Virus record (IMG/VR): IMGVR_UViG_3300046167_000873
Span: 62,001-126,000 of that record
Length of the DNA: 64,000 bases
Origin: a virus
Strand: one strand, 5' to 3'
A program made the position numbers and the translations under genes. The notes under the pieces were generated by a model. The model had not been told where the DNA came from and ran no database searches. It worked only from the letters and a program-made list of their open reading frames with translations. This document shows positions 45,108 through 52,801 of this stretch, in pieces (positions within the stretch are counted from its first letter, which is position 1; every line of letters begins with the position of its first letter).

Positions 45108-47615
45108 ATGTCAGCAGCGTCAGTAGCAAAGATCTATAAAAGATTAGAGAAATTAAAAACAACATCAAGAGGCGTTGGCAAAGCTGGCGGTGATGTCCAT
45201 AAAGCTGCCAGTGGTTCAGTCAGATCTATTACCAATATTATTAAAGGTGGTACATTAGGTGCTGTAGGTACCAGTTTATTGACTGGTCCAGATGTTCAAC
45301 AACAAACTAACTTTGCTGCACCTTTTTCTGTTGACTATACTAATCAAGCATCGAGGGTCATTGAAGACCCGATTATTGATGTACCGAATATAGTAGCTGC
45401 AGTTGAATCTGAAGAAATAGATCAAACTCTACCAGAAGCACCAGAAAAAATTGATTTAACAACAACCGAAGAAATACCAGTTGTAGCTGAGGTTGATCCT
45501 AAAATTGTTGTTGAGAATTATTTTAATAATGAATTAAAACCAATTCCTATTGAAGCGTCGCTACCAGCAAGCGTTTCATTTTCTGCAGAATCGCCTGAAT
45601 TCCAAGCACTTCAAACTGATGTCCAAAAACTGAATGGTTTATTGAATACAATCGGTGTTCGAATGAATACCGTTGAAGAAGCAATTGAATCTGCTGTACT
45701 TCAAAACCAAAAAACACTTAGAGATAATGAAAGGCGCAGAGACGAATCAGATGTAGAAGAAAGACCACAACCACAACAGCAGCAAAAACAACCTGGCGCA
45801 CTAAGTAAAGCTGGTGATTTTATTGGTGCTGCACTTGGAGCACAACTCGCAAGATATACTCTACCCGCTATTGCATTACTTGGCGCTTCACTTGCTAGTT
45901 CTGCTGAATCTGCGTTTGAAGATGATAGTGAAGAAGCACTTGTCGAAGAGATGGATACAATTGATTCGATGCACGAGAACTATGTAAAAGCAACTGTTGG
46001 TGTTATGGCTGCAAAGTCGACAGGCGCACTTAAAACAATTGCTGTAGGTTCTGCAATAGGAATAAGTCAGCTCAATGAAAAAGTTCCAAATGTAAAGACT
46101 GCTGTAAGCGCTCCTATGAAAAGAGCTACCCAAGCAATTGTAACAAAATCAGCACCTGTAACCACAGCAGTTAATTCGGCTTTAAAGTCTATTAAAGATA
46201 TTCGGCCTAATCCAGTCATGACTAAAGTTGTAGCTGGTTTAAAAGCATTATCTCAATTTATTACTTCTTTTGCTAAGAGTGTCGCAACTCCTTTATTGTC
46301 TAGTGCTTCTCGCTTATTAACACCCGTTGCTGATGTTGCAGGAAAGGTCTTAAAAAGCGTGCTTGCAAAACCAGTTAATTGGTATGTAGGTATAGAGGCA
46401 TTATTTTTGGCAATATCAATGGGTGATGCATACCTAATAAACCCATCGCCAGAAGCAGAAAAAGCATTTCACAAAGAGACCAAAACAGCAATCAATAAGC
46501 TCATTGATATCATGGGTGGTACATATATTGCTACGATGATTGGTGTTGCAATTGGTGGATCACTCGGCACTTTAGTATTACCAGTATTTGGTACTGTAGC
46601 AGGAACAATAATTGGTGCAATATTTGGCATAATGCTTGGTGAGACTGTTTTTCAAATACTGCCGATCGATTCCATTGTCAATGCTACATACGATTATTTT
46701 ATAAGGGGTGATAAAACAGCGTTTAATTCCCTTGGCAATAAAATGCTAAATCATGTTAAAAAAGAGCTTGCTGGATATGCGGACAGTTTGATTGAGACCG
46801 TCGATATAGTAACAGGTGGTGGTATTGAATTAGCCACGACTGAAGATATCTTATCTGAGTATGGTGATTTGACTCCAGTAAAATTACTCGACCAGGCTAT
46901 GTCTGGTGTTGGTACTGATGAGAATGCAATTGCATACGCGTTTAAAGATATAAAGACTGAAGCACAAAGAGTTGCTATAAATGAAGCATACAAAGCTGAG
47001 ACTGGATTAGATCTAGATGTACAGCTAAAAAGTGAATTAAGCTCGTCTGAATATACAAAACTTGAACAGCAAATTAGCAAACAATTACAGAGACCAGTTC
47101 GAAGTGTACAAATCAACAATATAGAAACGGATATTGTAGAATCGAATATTGTACCGGCAGAGGTTGCACCAAACCAACAATCGCTTGTTCAACCAGTACG
47201 CACTGATGCTACTGTAACATCATTAACAAAACCTAATATAACCACAAGTGGAAACATATTAGAAGTTATGACAGCGCCTCAGGGAGTTGTGGTGCCGCCT
47301 GCACAAGAAACAGAACAGATTATTTCAAACATCTTAAATGAATCTACGGTGGTACAAGAAAAAATTGTTGATAATATGAACGTAACCAATATTAACACAG
47401 CAACGATAAGAAGCATACCAGATATTAGAATGGCTACTGTTGAACAAAAAGCTGGAGAAGGTGCTATTATTCCTATTATAGTTCAACCAAAAATAAGTCA
47501 ACAACAATTTCAAAATCCGCTAGGATCAACATCTGGTCAATCGCAAATTGATACAGCAAGATCTGGATATAGAACAAGCGATGAATTCTTATCAAACTCA
47601 TCGCTTCAGACTTAG
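45108..47615 (+). CDS. Tape-measure candidate with annexin-like repeat
   Basis: 835 residues directly after the tail-chaperone pair, the canonical place of the tape measure. An N-terminal helical/basic start (MSAASVAKIYKRLEKLKTTS), a coiled coil (~185-225), Ala/Lys-rich helices, then hydrophobic Gly-zipper segments (about 455-520: TYIATMIGVAIGGSLGTLVL and GTIIGAIFGIMLGETV) fit a protein inserted into membranes during injection. Around residues 592-655, AMSGVGTDENAIAYAF and AINEAYKAETGLDLDVQLKS resemble an annexin repeat (GTDE at 602-605). The C-terminus is Gln/Thr/Ser rich. Alternative: another hub-linked protein; T4 gp29 similarity is not evident. Confidence 0.65.
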   Translation: MSAASVAKIYKRLEKLKTTSRGVGKAGGDVHKAASGSVRSITNIIKGGTLGAVGTSLLTGPDVQQQTNFAAPFSVDYTNQASRVIEDPIIDVPNIVAAVESEEIDQTLPEAPEKIDLTTTEEIPVVAEVDPKIVVENYFNNELKPIPIEASLPASVSFSAESPEFQALQTDVQKLNGLLNTIGVRMNTVEEAIESAVLQNQKTLRDNERRRDESDVEERPQPQQQQKQPGALSKAGDFIGAALGAQLARYTLPAIALLGASLASSAESAFEDDSEEALVEEMDTIDSMHENYVKATVGVMAAKSTGALKTIAVGSAIGISQLNEKVPNVKTAVSAPMKRATQAIVTKSAPVTTAVNSALKSIKDIRPNPVMTKVVAGLKALSQFITSFAKSVATPLLSSASRLLTPVADVAGKVLKSVLAKPVNWYVGIEALFLAISMGDAYLINPSPEAEKAFHKETKTAINKLIDIMGGTYIATMIGVAIGGSLGTLVLPVFGTVAGTIIGAIFGIMLGETVFQILPIDSIVNATYDYFIRGDKTAFNSLGNKMLNHVKKELAGYADSLIETVDIVTGGGIELATTEDILSEYGDLTPVKLLDQAMSGVGTDENAIAYAFKDIKTEAQRVAINEAYKAETGLDLDVQLKSELSSSEYTKLEQQISKQLQRPVRSVQINNIETDIVESNIVPAEVAPNQQSLVQPVRTDATVTSLTKPNITTSGNILEVMTAPQGVVVPPAQETEQIISNILNESTVVQEKIVDNMNVTNINTATIRSIPDIRMATVEQKAGEGAIIPIIVQPKISQQQFQNPLGSTSGQSQIDTARSGYRTSDEFLSNSSLQT

Positions 47616-47827
47616 GACTTTAGGACTCTTGCAATTTCTTCTTGAGTAAACTCACCCCATGTCTGATCGCCTGATGCTGCACGCTTCCATAAAGACTTAA
47701 GCTCTTGTAGCGTCCATGATTCTTTACCGGTACCTTGAAGTATATCATCAAGAAGGCGGACGCAATAGGCCTCAGTGTAAACTGCTGAACGCGCTAGTCG
47801 CTGCCAGTTCATTTTTTGGACATCCAT
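47612..47827 (-). CDS. Small hypothetical protein
   Basis: 71 residues: MDVQKMNWQRLARSAVYTEA then LQELKSLWKRAASGDQTWGE. Convergent with the tape-measure gene (3' ends overlap four bases). AGGAG lies seven bases before ATG 47827. Soluble and helical; function unknown. Confidence 0.6.
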   Translation of the reverse strand: MDVQKMNWQRLARSAVYTEAYCVRLLDDILQGTGKESWTLQELKSLWKRAASGDQTWGEFTQEEIARVLKS

Positions 47828-47850
47828 ATTTTTCTCCTATTGACAGACTT

Positions 47851-47875
47851 AAAAAGCCCCTTAAATAAAAGGGGC
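47851..47875 (-). terminator. Rho-independent terminator
   Basis: A seven-bp stem (47856-47862 with 47869-47875), six-base loop, then five T on the minus strand. It overlaps the stop region of the 47861-48076 gene and separates it from the gene at 47612-47827. Confidence 0.7.
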
Positions 47876-48076
47876 GAGAGATGAAAGCTTAGGCTTTTTT
47901 AATTGCTTTAAGAATTCTCCAAGATCAGACCATCCTTGTTGCTTATGAATAGCGGTTAACCATTCGTGCATCGCCTCGTTTTCCTTTTTAAGATTTTCCA
48001 TCTTTGCGTTGTACTCAATCTCTACTGCTGAACGCACCATTCGACGTGCTTCTTTAATTTCTTTTTCAATATTCAT
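47861..48076 (-). CDS. Small helical hypothetical protein
   Basis: 71 residues, MNIEKEIKEARRMVRSAVEI, strongly charged coiled-coil-like helix to about residue 40. Starts at the stop of the preceding gene (TAATG overlap); its end lies in a terminator hairpin, so it is the last gene of the operon from the promoter at 48698-48726. Confidence 0.6.
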   Translation of the reverse strand: MNIEKEIKEARRMVRSAVEIEYNAKMENLKKENEAMHEWLTAIHKQQGWSDLGEFLKQLKKPKLSSLAPFI

Positions 48077-48300
48077 TATGACACCTCAGAAAAAGCTTGA
48101 ATTTCACGATACTCACCACCAACAGGCCAAACATAAAACTTCATATTAATACTATGGCTATTCAATATGCCAACTTCAGGATTAGCTTGAAGCCATTCTT
48201 GTACATCTTCAAGCCACTTAACGTTAGCAGCATATTCTAGATCTTGCTTGATCTCTTTAGGTGTAAGCCGTTTTTGATCGCGGGCTTCAGACCACAACAT
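48076..48300 (-). CDS. Small hypothetical protein
   Basis: 74 residues: MLWSEARDQKRLTPKEIKQD, then WLQANPEVGILNSHSINMKF and YVWPVGGEYREIQAF. Overlaps both neighbours by one base (TAATG), so it is co-translated. No recognisable family. Confidence 0.6.
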   Translation of the reverse strand: MLWSEARDQKRLTPKEIKQDLEYAANVKWLEDVQEWLQANPEVGILNSHSINMKFYVWPVGGEYREIQAFSEVS

Positions 48301-48656
48301 TACGCTGCCTCCTTAACTTCAGTGAATCCAAAAGGATCTACCATGTAAGACGTATTTGTAGTTTCGTCTACAATGATATCACCGACAGAGATTGAATGCA
48401 TTTTATGCAACACATTCATTGAACCTTTGCACACATTTCCAATATGAAATACCTCATCAAGATCGTTGGCTTCAACAGTAGCAACACGCTTAAACAGTGG
48501 CATCATGTCAGCAGTAAACTTTTCTGAACCGAAACATTTGACATCTCGTTGGATGCGAATCTCAAGATCAAAGCTTCCATGATCACCACCCCAACCGACA
48601 TTGTTGAGTACGTCTATAGCTTCTTTTGAAATTTTGTTCTGCCAAATTGAATACAT
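48300..48656 (-). CDS. Hypothetical early protein
   Basis: 118 residues from ATG 48656 (MYSIWQNKISKEAIDVLNNV). A longer reading from 48686 would only translate the conserved early leader. No known domain seen; GWGGDHGSFDLEIRIQRDVK and VCKGSMNVLHKMHSISVGDI are notable. First gene after the sigma70-like promoter at 48698-48726. Confidence 0.62.
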   Translation of the reverse strand: MYSIWQNKISKEAIDVLNNVGWGGDHGSFDLEIRIQRDVKCFGSEKFTADMMPLFKRVATVEANDLDEVFHIGNVCKGSMNVLHKMHSISVGDIIVDETTNTSYMVDPFGFTEVKEAA

Positions 48657-48697
48657 AATCTTCTCTCTTTTTAAGTGGTTGCTCAATTGATGAAACC

Positions 48698-48726
48698 ATT
48701 ATAGTACAGTTCTTTTGAAAAGTAAA
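48698..48726 (-). promoter_or_regulatory. Early sigma70-type promoter (copy 1 of the leader family)
   Basis: Minus strand: -35 TTTACT (48721-48726), 17-base spacer, perfect -10 TATAAT (48698-48703). The leader after it shares GGTT-CATCAA and AGAGAGAA-(A)TT-ATG with four further promoters at 54555, 56732, 57899 and 58553. Confidence 0.75.
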
Positions 48727-48736
48727 CACTTTTTTT

Positions 48737-48762
48737 TAAAAAAAAGAGAGCTTTTGCTCTCT
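48737..48762 (-). terminator. Terminator after gp32
   Basis: Stem AGAGAGC (48745-48751) with GCTCTCT (48756-48762), four-base loop, followed on the minus strand by a T run. Directly downstream of gp32, upstream of the early promoter at 48698. Confidence 0.8.
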
Positions 48763-48781
48763 TTTTCTTGGTTCTTCTTGG

Positions 48782-49771
48782 TTAGAATGGAATGTTATCT
48801 CCTTCCGAAGAAGTTTTATCTTCCCAATTCTTAAAGAAGTCTAGGTCATCATCATCGTCAGAGGCTTGCGGCGCTTCAGGTGCAGGCGCTTTAAAGTCTT
48901 CAGTTGGTGGTGTCCATGCAGCTTCAGTAGCAGGTTCAGGTGTAGGTGTAGCAACAGGTGCTTCCCAATCTGAATCTTGATTTGCTGGTGTTGGGCTTTT
49001 AAGATCTAAAACCCAGTCAAGCTTATCTTTAAGATCATCGTACGACTTAAAGTTGCTTTCAGCATTAATCTCTTCAAGAGAATATTGCTTCTTCCAGATG
49101 TTCTCAAGAACCTGATCGTCGTTATGAAGAGCTGAAGATGAATCGAAGTAAGACTTATCGTATGTCATAAAGTTATTTGAACCTTTATAGATACGCAACC
49201 TAAAGTTAGCACCTTCCCAAAAATCAAATGGGTTAATTGCTTCGTCTTCTTCAAACTCTGGATGCATCTTATCATTGATCATACTAAAGATACTAGGACC
49301 ATACTCAAACAGAAAAACACGGCCTTCATTTTCTTTGTTTGCAGGATCTTTGATAACAAGAATATTAGAAACATATTTGTTGCTGCGCTTTTGACGACGA
49401 GCTTGATTACGAGCAGGTCCGTCGTTATCATCGCTGCTGTCCCATAAAGCTTTATTCATTTCAGATACTGGATCGGGTTGGTTAATGGTTGCTCGCGAGC
49501 GTTCAATATACCAACGCTTTTGGCCACCCACTATATTATTGAAACTGTGAGTCCAGTACTTTGTGAAAGGTACATCTTCGTTTTCTGGTGCTGGCAAAAA
49601 TCGAATAATGGCAGAACCGTTATCTGATTCATCACGCTTAAGTTTCCAATAGCGTGGGTCAGGTTCATATTCTTTCTTTGCTGGTCGAGAATTACCAGAT
49701 GCTATATTGGCTTTATCTGCAAGTGCACCGAATTGGCTCTTGCGGTTGGCTTTTAATTGACTAAAGTCCAT
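48782..49771 (-). CDS. gp32: Single-stranded DNA-binding protein gp32
   Basis: 329 residues. DNA-binding core with AIIRFLPAPENEDVPFTKYW, KRWYIERSRATINQPDPVSE, NILVIKDPANKENEGRVFLF and NPFDFWEGANFRLRIYKGSN is the gp32 fold; the acidic C-terminus (SDDDDDLDFFKNWED..NIPF) recruits replication partners. It coats ssDNA in replication and recombination and binds gp59. There is no cysteine in the whole protein, so the zinc site of T4 gp32 (His64, Cys77, Cys87, Cys90) is absent. A terminator follows and a hairpin plus late promoter precede it. Confidence 0.93.
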   Translation of the reverse strand: MDFSQLKANRKSQFGALADKANIASGNSRPAKKEYEPDPRYWKLKRDESDNGSAIIRFLPAPENEDVPFTKYWTHSFNNIVGGQKRWYIERSRATINQPDPVSEMNKALWDSSDDNDGPARNQARRQKRSNKYVSNILVIKDPANKENEGRVFLFEYGPSIFSMINDKMHPEFEEDEAINPFDFWEGANFRLRIYKGSNNFMTYDKSYFDSSSALHNDDQVLENIWKKQYSLEEINAESNFKSYDDLKDKLDWVLDLKSPTPANQDSDWEAPVATPTPEPATEAAWTPPTEDFKAPAPEAPQASDDDDDLDFFKNWEDKTSSEGDNIPF

Positions 49772-49821
49772 ATGTATATCCTTTTTAACTATTTTGAAAT
49801 ATTTTTTTAAATGTTTTTAAA

Positions 49822-49842
49822 GGCCGACAAACAGCGTCGGCC
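49822..49842 (-). terminator. Hairpin between the 50058 gene and gp32 (terminator or gp32 leader structure)
   Basis: Seven-bp G+C-rich stem (49822-49828 with 49836-49842), seven-base loop, followed on the minus strand by TTTAAAAA rather than a clean T run. It lies in the gp32 leader, so it may be a weak terminator or a translational operator, as T4 gp32 regulates its own mRNA through leader structure. Confidence 0.5.
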
Positions 49843-49845
49843 ATA

Positions 49846-49853
49846 TATTTATA
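49846..49853 (-). promoter_or_regulatory. Candidate late promoter for gp32
   Basis: Exact TATAAATA on the minus strand, 74 bases upstream of the gp32 ATG and right after the 49858-50058 gene. Plausible, since gp32 is also made late in T4, but unproven. Confidence 0.45.
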
Positions 49854-49857
49854 CCAC

Positions 49858-50058
49858 TTAGGAGTTAGCGAGGCTATAGAAGCTTCGTGTTTCACCTTTA
49901 GAGTTAGTTCGCTGAGTAGTTACAATATTATTACCTGCGGAGCGCAAGTGTGTAATTACTGCAGTTGGGTTGGCAACACGAAATCGTGCAGCAATTTGCT
50001 TTGCAGTCATTGAAGCACCTGATTGCATAGCTGAAAGAACTCGTTGACCTTGTGACAT
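49858..50058 (-). CDS. Small helix-turn-helix DNA-binding protein
   Basis: 66 residues: MSQGQRVLSAMQSGASMTAK then QIAARFRVANPTAVITHLRS and GETRSFYSLANS. This reads as a winged helix (HTH at about 17-43, wing at the end). Similar small wHTH proteins adjoin gp32 in marine T4-like phages. Its promoter carries an inverted repeat (50125-50140), so autoregulation is conceivable. ATG 50058 has GGAGA upstream. Confidence 0.75.
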   Translation of the reverse strand: MSQGQRVLSAMQSGASMTAKQIAARFRVANPTAVITHLRSAGNNIVTTQRTNSKGETRSFYSLANS

Positions 50059-50121
50059 AATGTTTCTCCAAATTTAAGTTTAGGTTTTGATTATTTTAAA
50101 TGGATAATCAACCATTGTTGC

Positions 50122-50150
50122 ATCCTACACATGTGTGTAGAATTTGTACA
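50122..50150 (-). promoter_or_regulatory. Early promoter upstream of the wHTH gene, with inverted repeat
   Basis: Minus strand: -35 TGTACA (50145-50150), 17-base spacer, -10 TAGGAT (50122-50127). The arms CTACAC (50125-50130) and GTGTAG (50135-50140) form an inverted repeat overlapping the -10 box, a possible operator. Confidence 0.6.
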
Positions 50151-50158
50151 ATACTATT

Positions 50159-50746
50159 TTAAAAAAGTTGCTTTAAGATAGTGTTGTACTCTTCTTTGTC
50201 GTACCGTGAATTTAAGAACTCACCATACTTCAAAAGACTTTTCTTTATCTTTGGCCAGATGATTTCATCTGCGATAGTCTTATCCCAATAATTAAAAATA
50301 TTGAGAGTACCATTCAGTATACACAACGTTTCAGCAGATACTTTCTTCTGTTGGAACATTTTAAATATCTTAGGGTATTCTCCTTGTCTAACCACGAGAG
50401 CATCATCTAATGAATCACACTGCTTAACCTCATTGCAAAAATGGTACTTAAGACCCATTAGATTCTTCTTAGTATGTTTCCACGCTGTCTGTGTTGGGGC
50501 ATCACAGAGATTGCCAATCCATACGTCTGGATTATCACGTAAAACACTTGCAAGAAATATTTCAAAGTCATCAACATTACCTTTAAACTTCATGGCAAGT
50601 TTATGAAACTGATAACGATCCTTACGTGTTTCGAAACTTGATGCTGTTAACTTGACTTTACCACCATATCGAAAATAGCTATAGCTATCATTTTTAAAAT
50701 GTATTTTGACAGCCATGTATTTCTTGTAAGCTTCAAATGCATCCAT
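50159..50746 (-). CDS. gp59: Replicative helicase loader gp59
   Basis: 195 residues from ATG 50746 (T4 gp59 is 217). MDAFEAYKKYMAVKIHFKND, ETRKDRYQFHKLAMKFKGNV and FLASVLRDNPDVWIGNLCDA match the two-domain helical gp59 (T4: KRRDKYFFQKLSEKY..NQDAWIGDISDA). gp59 binds gp32-coated forks and loads the gp41 helicase. Order gp33-gp59-gp32 is as in T4. An upstream TTG (50752) overlaps gp33's stop and is less likely. Confidence 0.9.
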   Translation of the reverse strand: MDAFEAYKKYMAVKIHFKNDSYSYFRYGGKVKLTASSFETRKDRYQFHKLAMKFKGNVDDFEIFLASVLRDNPDVWIGNLCDAPTQTAWKHTKKNLMGLKYHFCNEVKQCDSLDDALVVRQGEYPKIFKMFQQKKVSAETLCILNGTLNIFNYWDKTIADEIIWPKIKKSLLKYGEFLNSRYDKEEYNTILKQLF

Positions 50747-50748
50747 TA

Positions 50749-50994
50749 TCAAATCGGTAACCTCGGCATTTTATTCAAGTAATTTAAATCTTCTGCTTCT
50801 TGTTGAAGCTTTGCTTTTAGTACAACATTCTTCTTAATGTATTTCGCTATTGACTCAATTTCAACATCATTTTTCTCGCAGTAAACAATAATTGCAGACA
50901 TATAGTCGCCATTATTAGATTTTGCAATATCATCTATTTCACTAAAGATTCGTTGCAACAGTATTGCTTCCGAATCATCTATTAATTCTGGCAC
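50749..50994 (-). CDS. gp33: Late transcription co-activator gp33
   Basis: 81 residues (T4 gp33 is 112), GTG start at 50994. YMSAIIVYCEKNDVEIESIA and KYIKKNVVLKAKLQQEAEDL match the gp33 core that bridges host RNA polymerase, the late sigma gp55 and the sliding clamp. Its presence fits the TATAAATA late promoters found in the window. The N-terminus is shorter than in T4, the clamp-binding C-terminus ends NYLNKMPRLPI. Confidence 0.87.
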   Translation of the reverse strand: MPELIDDSEAILLQRIFSEIDDIAKSNNGDYMSAIIVYCEKNDVEIESIAKYIKKNVVLKAKLQQEAEDLNYLNKMPRLPI

Positions 50995-50996
50995 AA

Positions 50997-51302
50997 TCAG
51001 ACGCCGAAAAAGTCAGCCGGTACAACTTGACCAACCAAAAGATTTTTTAGTGTTGGCTTTGTCTGCCGTGAGAGCCACCGTTCTTCAAGATTAGCATCGG
51101 CTTTTACCGCAAGTATTACAAGCTGATTCTTAGTGTATACACTCAAATCTTCTTGGGTAATAACAATAGTACTTGATTCTTGTGGTTCATCACCTTCTAC
51201 AACTCCGCTGCTGTTATCTCGAGCCATGACGAACAAGATGGCCAGTATAGCCAGTCCGACGACGAGTAGTACTAATTCTAAAGTTTGTTCAGCAAGATCC
51301 AT
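50997..51302 (-). CDS. Single-pass membrane protein, unknown
   Basis: 101 residues. One hydrophobic helix near the N-terminus (about 8-27: LELVLLVVGLAILAILFVMA), then an acidic linker and a C-terminal soluble domain (YTKNQLVILAVKADANLEER). Stop is two bases before gp33's GTG. GGAG seven bases before ATG 51302. Predicted inner-membrane location; function unknown. Confidence 0.65.
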   Translation of the reverse strand: MDLAEQTLELVLLVVGLAILAILFVMARDNSSGVVEGDEPQESSTIVITQEDLSVYTKNQLVILAVKADANLEERWLSRQTKPTLKNLLVGQVVPADFFGV

Positions 51303-51329
51303 ATGGTTTTCTCCGTTGTGTGTTGTGTA

Positions 51330-51389
51330 TTAAAGAGTCAATAAAATGCCAATGATAATCCAAAGCGTAATGCGTAGTTCCATATCCAT
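51330..51389 (-). CDS. 19-residue hydrophobic peptide
   Basis: MDMELRITLWIIIGILLTL, one short transmembrane-like segment. ATG 51389 has AGGA with a seven-base spacing (plus tcct 51397-51400), good for so small an ORF. It sits between a terminator and the membrane-protein gene, so it is probably expressed from read-through or an unseen promoter. Confidence 0.5.
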   Translation of the reverse strand: MDMELRITLWIIIGILLTL

Positions 51390-51416
51390 GATTTTGTCCT
51401 CCCTATCGTTGATGTT

Positions 51417-51453
51417 AAAAAAAGGCGGCTTTCGTCAAAGACTAATCACCGCC
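51417..51453 (-). terminator. Terminator after the DUF932 gene
   Basis: Outer stem GGCGG/CCGCC (51424-51428 with 51449-51453), inner CTTT/AAAG stem, followed on the minus strand by seven T (51417-51423). Directly after the stop at 51460. Confidence 0.65.
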
Positions 51454-51459
51454 AAAGGG

Positions 51460-52461
51460 TTACGCCGCTTCGGCGTACTCGCAAGCCAGACCAAGGGCTT
51501 CGATATTTGTGTTCTTGTTGGCACCATACCATGTTGACTGCAGACGTGTATCTGCGCTGTTGCCTAATGTGTGGTTAGTCATATAAGTTACAGCGTTATA
51601 TGCTGCCCACCATGATCCACGACCAAGATCTGCACCAGGTTGTGTATCAATTACTTCAAGAGCATTAACTGCATTTCGTGAAAGCACGTTTTCACCTTTA
51701 CGAATTTTGTTCATCATCTCTTCAAACGAAACAACATCGTTTTTTGTTGTCTTAGGAAAGACTCGAGCGAAGTACTCAGTCAGCTTCTCTTGAGAGAATC
51801 GCTTAGAACTTAAGAACTCAGATGCTTCTCGATATGTTTCCATGTGCTTTGAAGCAGCATCGAGTGCAGCCTTTACTTTCTCAACATCAAACTCTTGACG
51901 GTGATTCACTGAGATACCGAGTTCAGCTTTACCACTAAGAGCGAGTGAGAGAGTATTGTTGCACACAACACGAGTTGGTGTAAACCGTACATCAACACCA
52001 CGACCATAATTATGTGGATTAGAAAGCAGCATATAGGATTCTACTTCGTCTTTACCACCGAACAGTGAAAAGGTTTCATTGACTTTTGCCAAGCCCCAAA
52101 TGATTTTGCCTTCTTTCAAAGAACCAGCAGTGTGCATAGTCATACCACCTGCTTTTACATAATCATCGAAGAAGTTAAACGCGTCTTCGTTTTGTACTGG
52201 AATCCACTGATCACCAACAACATCAAGTACTTTGTTATCAGAAGAACGCACTAACGCTTTCTTGCCAGGTACCGTAATTGTTTCATCACCGACATTAGTT
52301 TGCAGTGGGAATCGCTCAACTGACCAATCAAGACCGGCAGCTTCCATGATTTCTTGAGGTGTTAGATTATCACCAACCCTTACACCAAGACCGTGCCAAG
52401 GAAGATCACCTGCGTAGGCCATCTGAGCTTGACCGTTAATAATTTCCAATTCGTGACTCAT
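51460..52461 (-). CDS. DUF932/TIGR03299 phage-plasmid-like protein
   Basis: 333 residues. AYAGDLPWHGLGVRVGDNLT, then MLLSNPHNYGRGVDVRFTPT, RVVCNNTLSLAL and GSWWAAYNAVTYMTNHTLGN are hallmarks of this family found on phages and plasmids (DUF932; also called LGT_TIGR03299). Biochemical function is not established. It is the first gene downstream of the TGTACA-N17-TAGAAT promoter, followed by a terminator, so it is monocistronic. Confidence 0.9.
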   Translation of the reverse strand: MSHELEIINGQAQMAYAGDLPWHGLGVRVGDNLTPQEIMEAAGLDWSVERFPLQTNVGDETITVPGKKALVRSSDNKVLDVVGDQWIPVQNEDAFNFFDDYVKAGGMTMHTAGSLKEGKIIWGLAKVNETFSLFGGKDEVESYMLLSNPHNYGRGVDVRFTPTRVVCNNTLSLALSGKAELGISVNHRQEFDVEKVKAALDAASKHMETYREASEFLSSKRFSQEKLTEYFARVFPKTTKNDVVSFEEMMNKIRKGENVLSRNAVNALEVIDTQPGADLGRGSWWAAYNAVTYMTNHTLGNSADTRLQSTWYGANKNTNIEALGLACEYAEAA

Positions 52462-52504
52462 AATATTACCCTTTATTAATTTAAGTTTTAACGCTTTTTA
52501 ACTT

Positions 52505-52555
52505 CATGTTCTCACATGATGAAGACATTCTATATAGACTAACTTACCTTGTACA
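52505..52555 (-). promoter_or_regulatory. Promoter and hairpin leader of the DUF932 gene
   Basis: Minus strand: -35 TGTACA (52550-52555), 17-base spacer, -10 TAGAAT (52527-52532). Downstream is a small inverted repeat CATGT/ACATG (52505-52518) at about the transcript start. Same layout as at 59469-59497. Confidence 0.6.
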
Positions 52556-52582
52556 CATTTTTTTTAACAAATATCTTCTCCT

Positions 52583-52801
52583 TCATTCTTCCGAAAATGT
52601 TACGTTAGGTGGTACTTGCTTACCTATGGCAGTCCAGTAATCTCGACACCATATTCGTGTCTTGAGTATCTGTAGTCGGGTCATCTCTTTGATGACAGGG
52701 TCTAGTTCATTCTGAAACAAGCGGTCTAACTCTTTAGTAATCGCATTCTCAAATATGTGGTATGGATGACGTCCATTACTGAACCCTAGTATCTCACTCA
52801 T
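52583..52801 (-). CDS. Small hypothetical protein
   Basis: 72 residues: MSEILGFSNGRHPYHIFENA then LDRLFQNELDPVIKEMTRLQ and IWCRDYWTAIGKQVPPNVTF. Coupled to the upstream gene by ATGA overlap. Unknown function. Confidence 0.58.
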   Translation of the reverse strand: MSEILGFSNGRHPYHIFENAITKELDRLFQNELDPVIKEMTRLQILKTRIWCRDYWTAIGKQVPPNVTFSEE

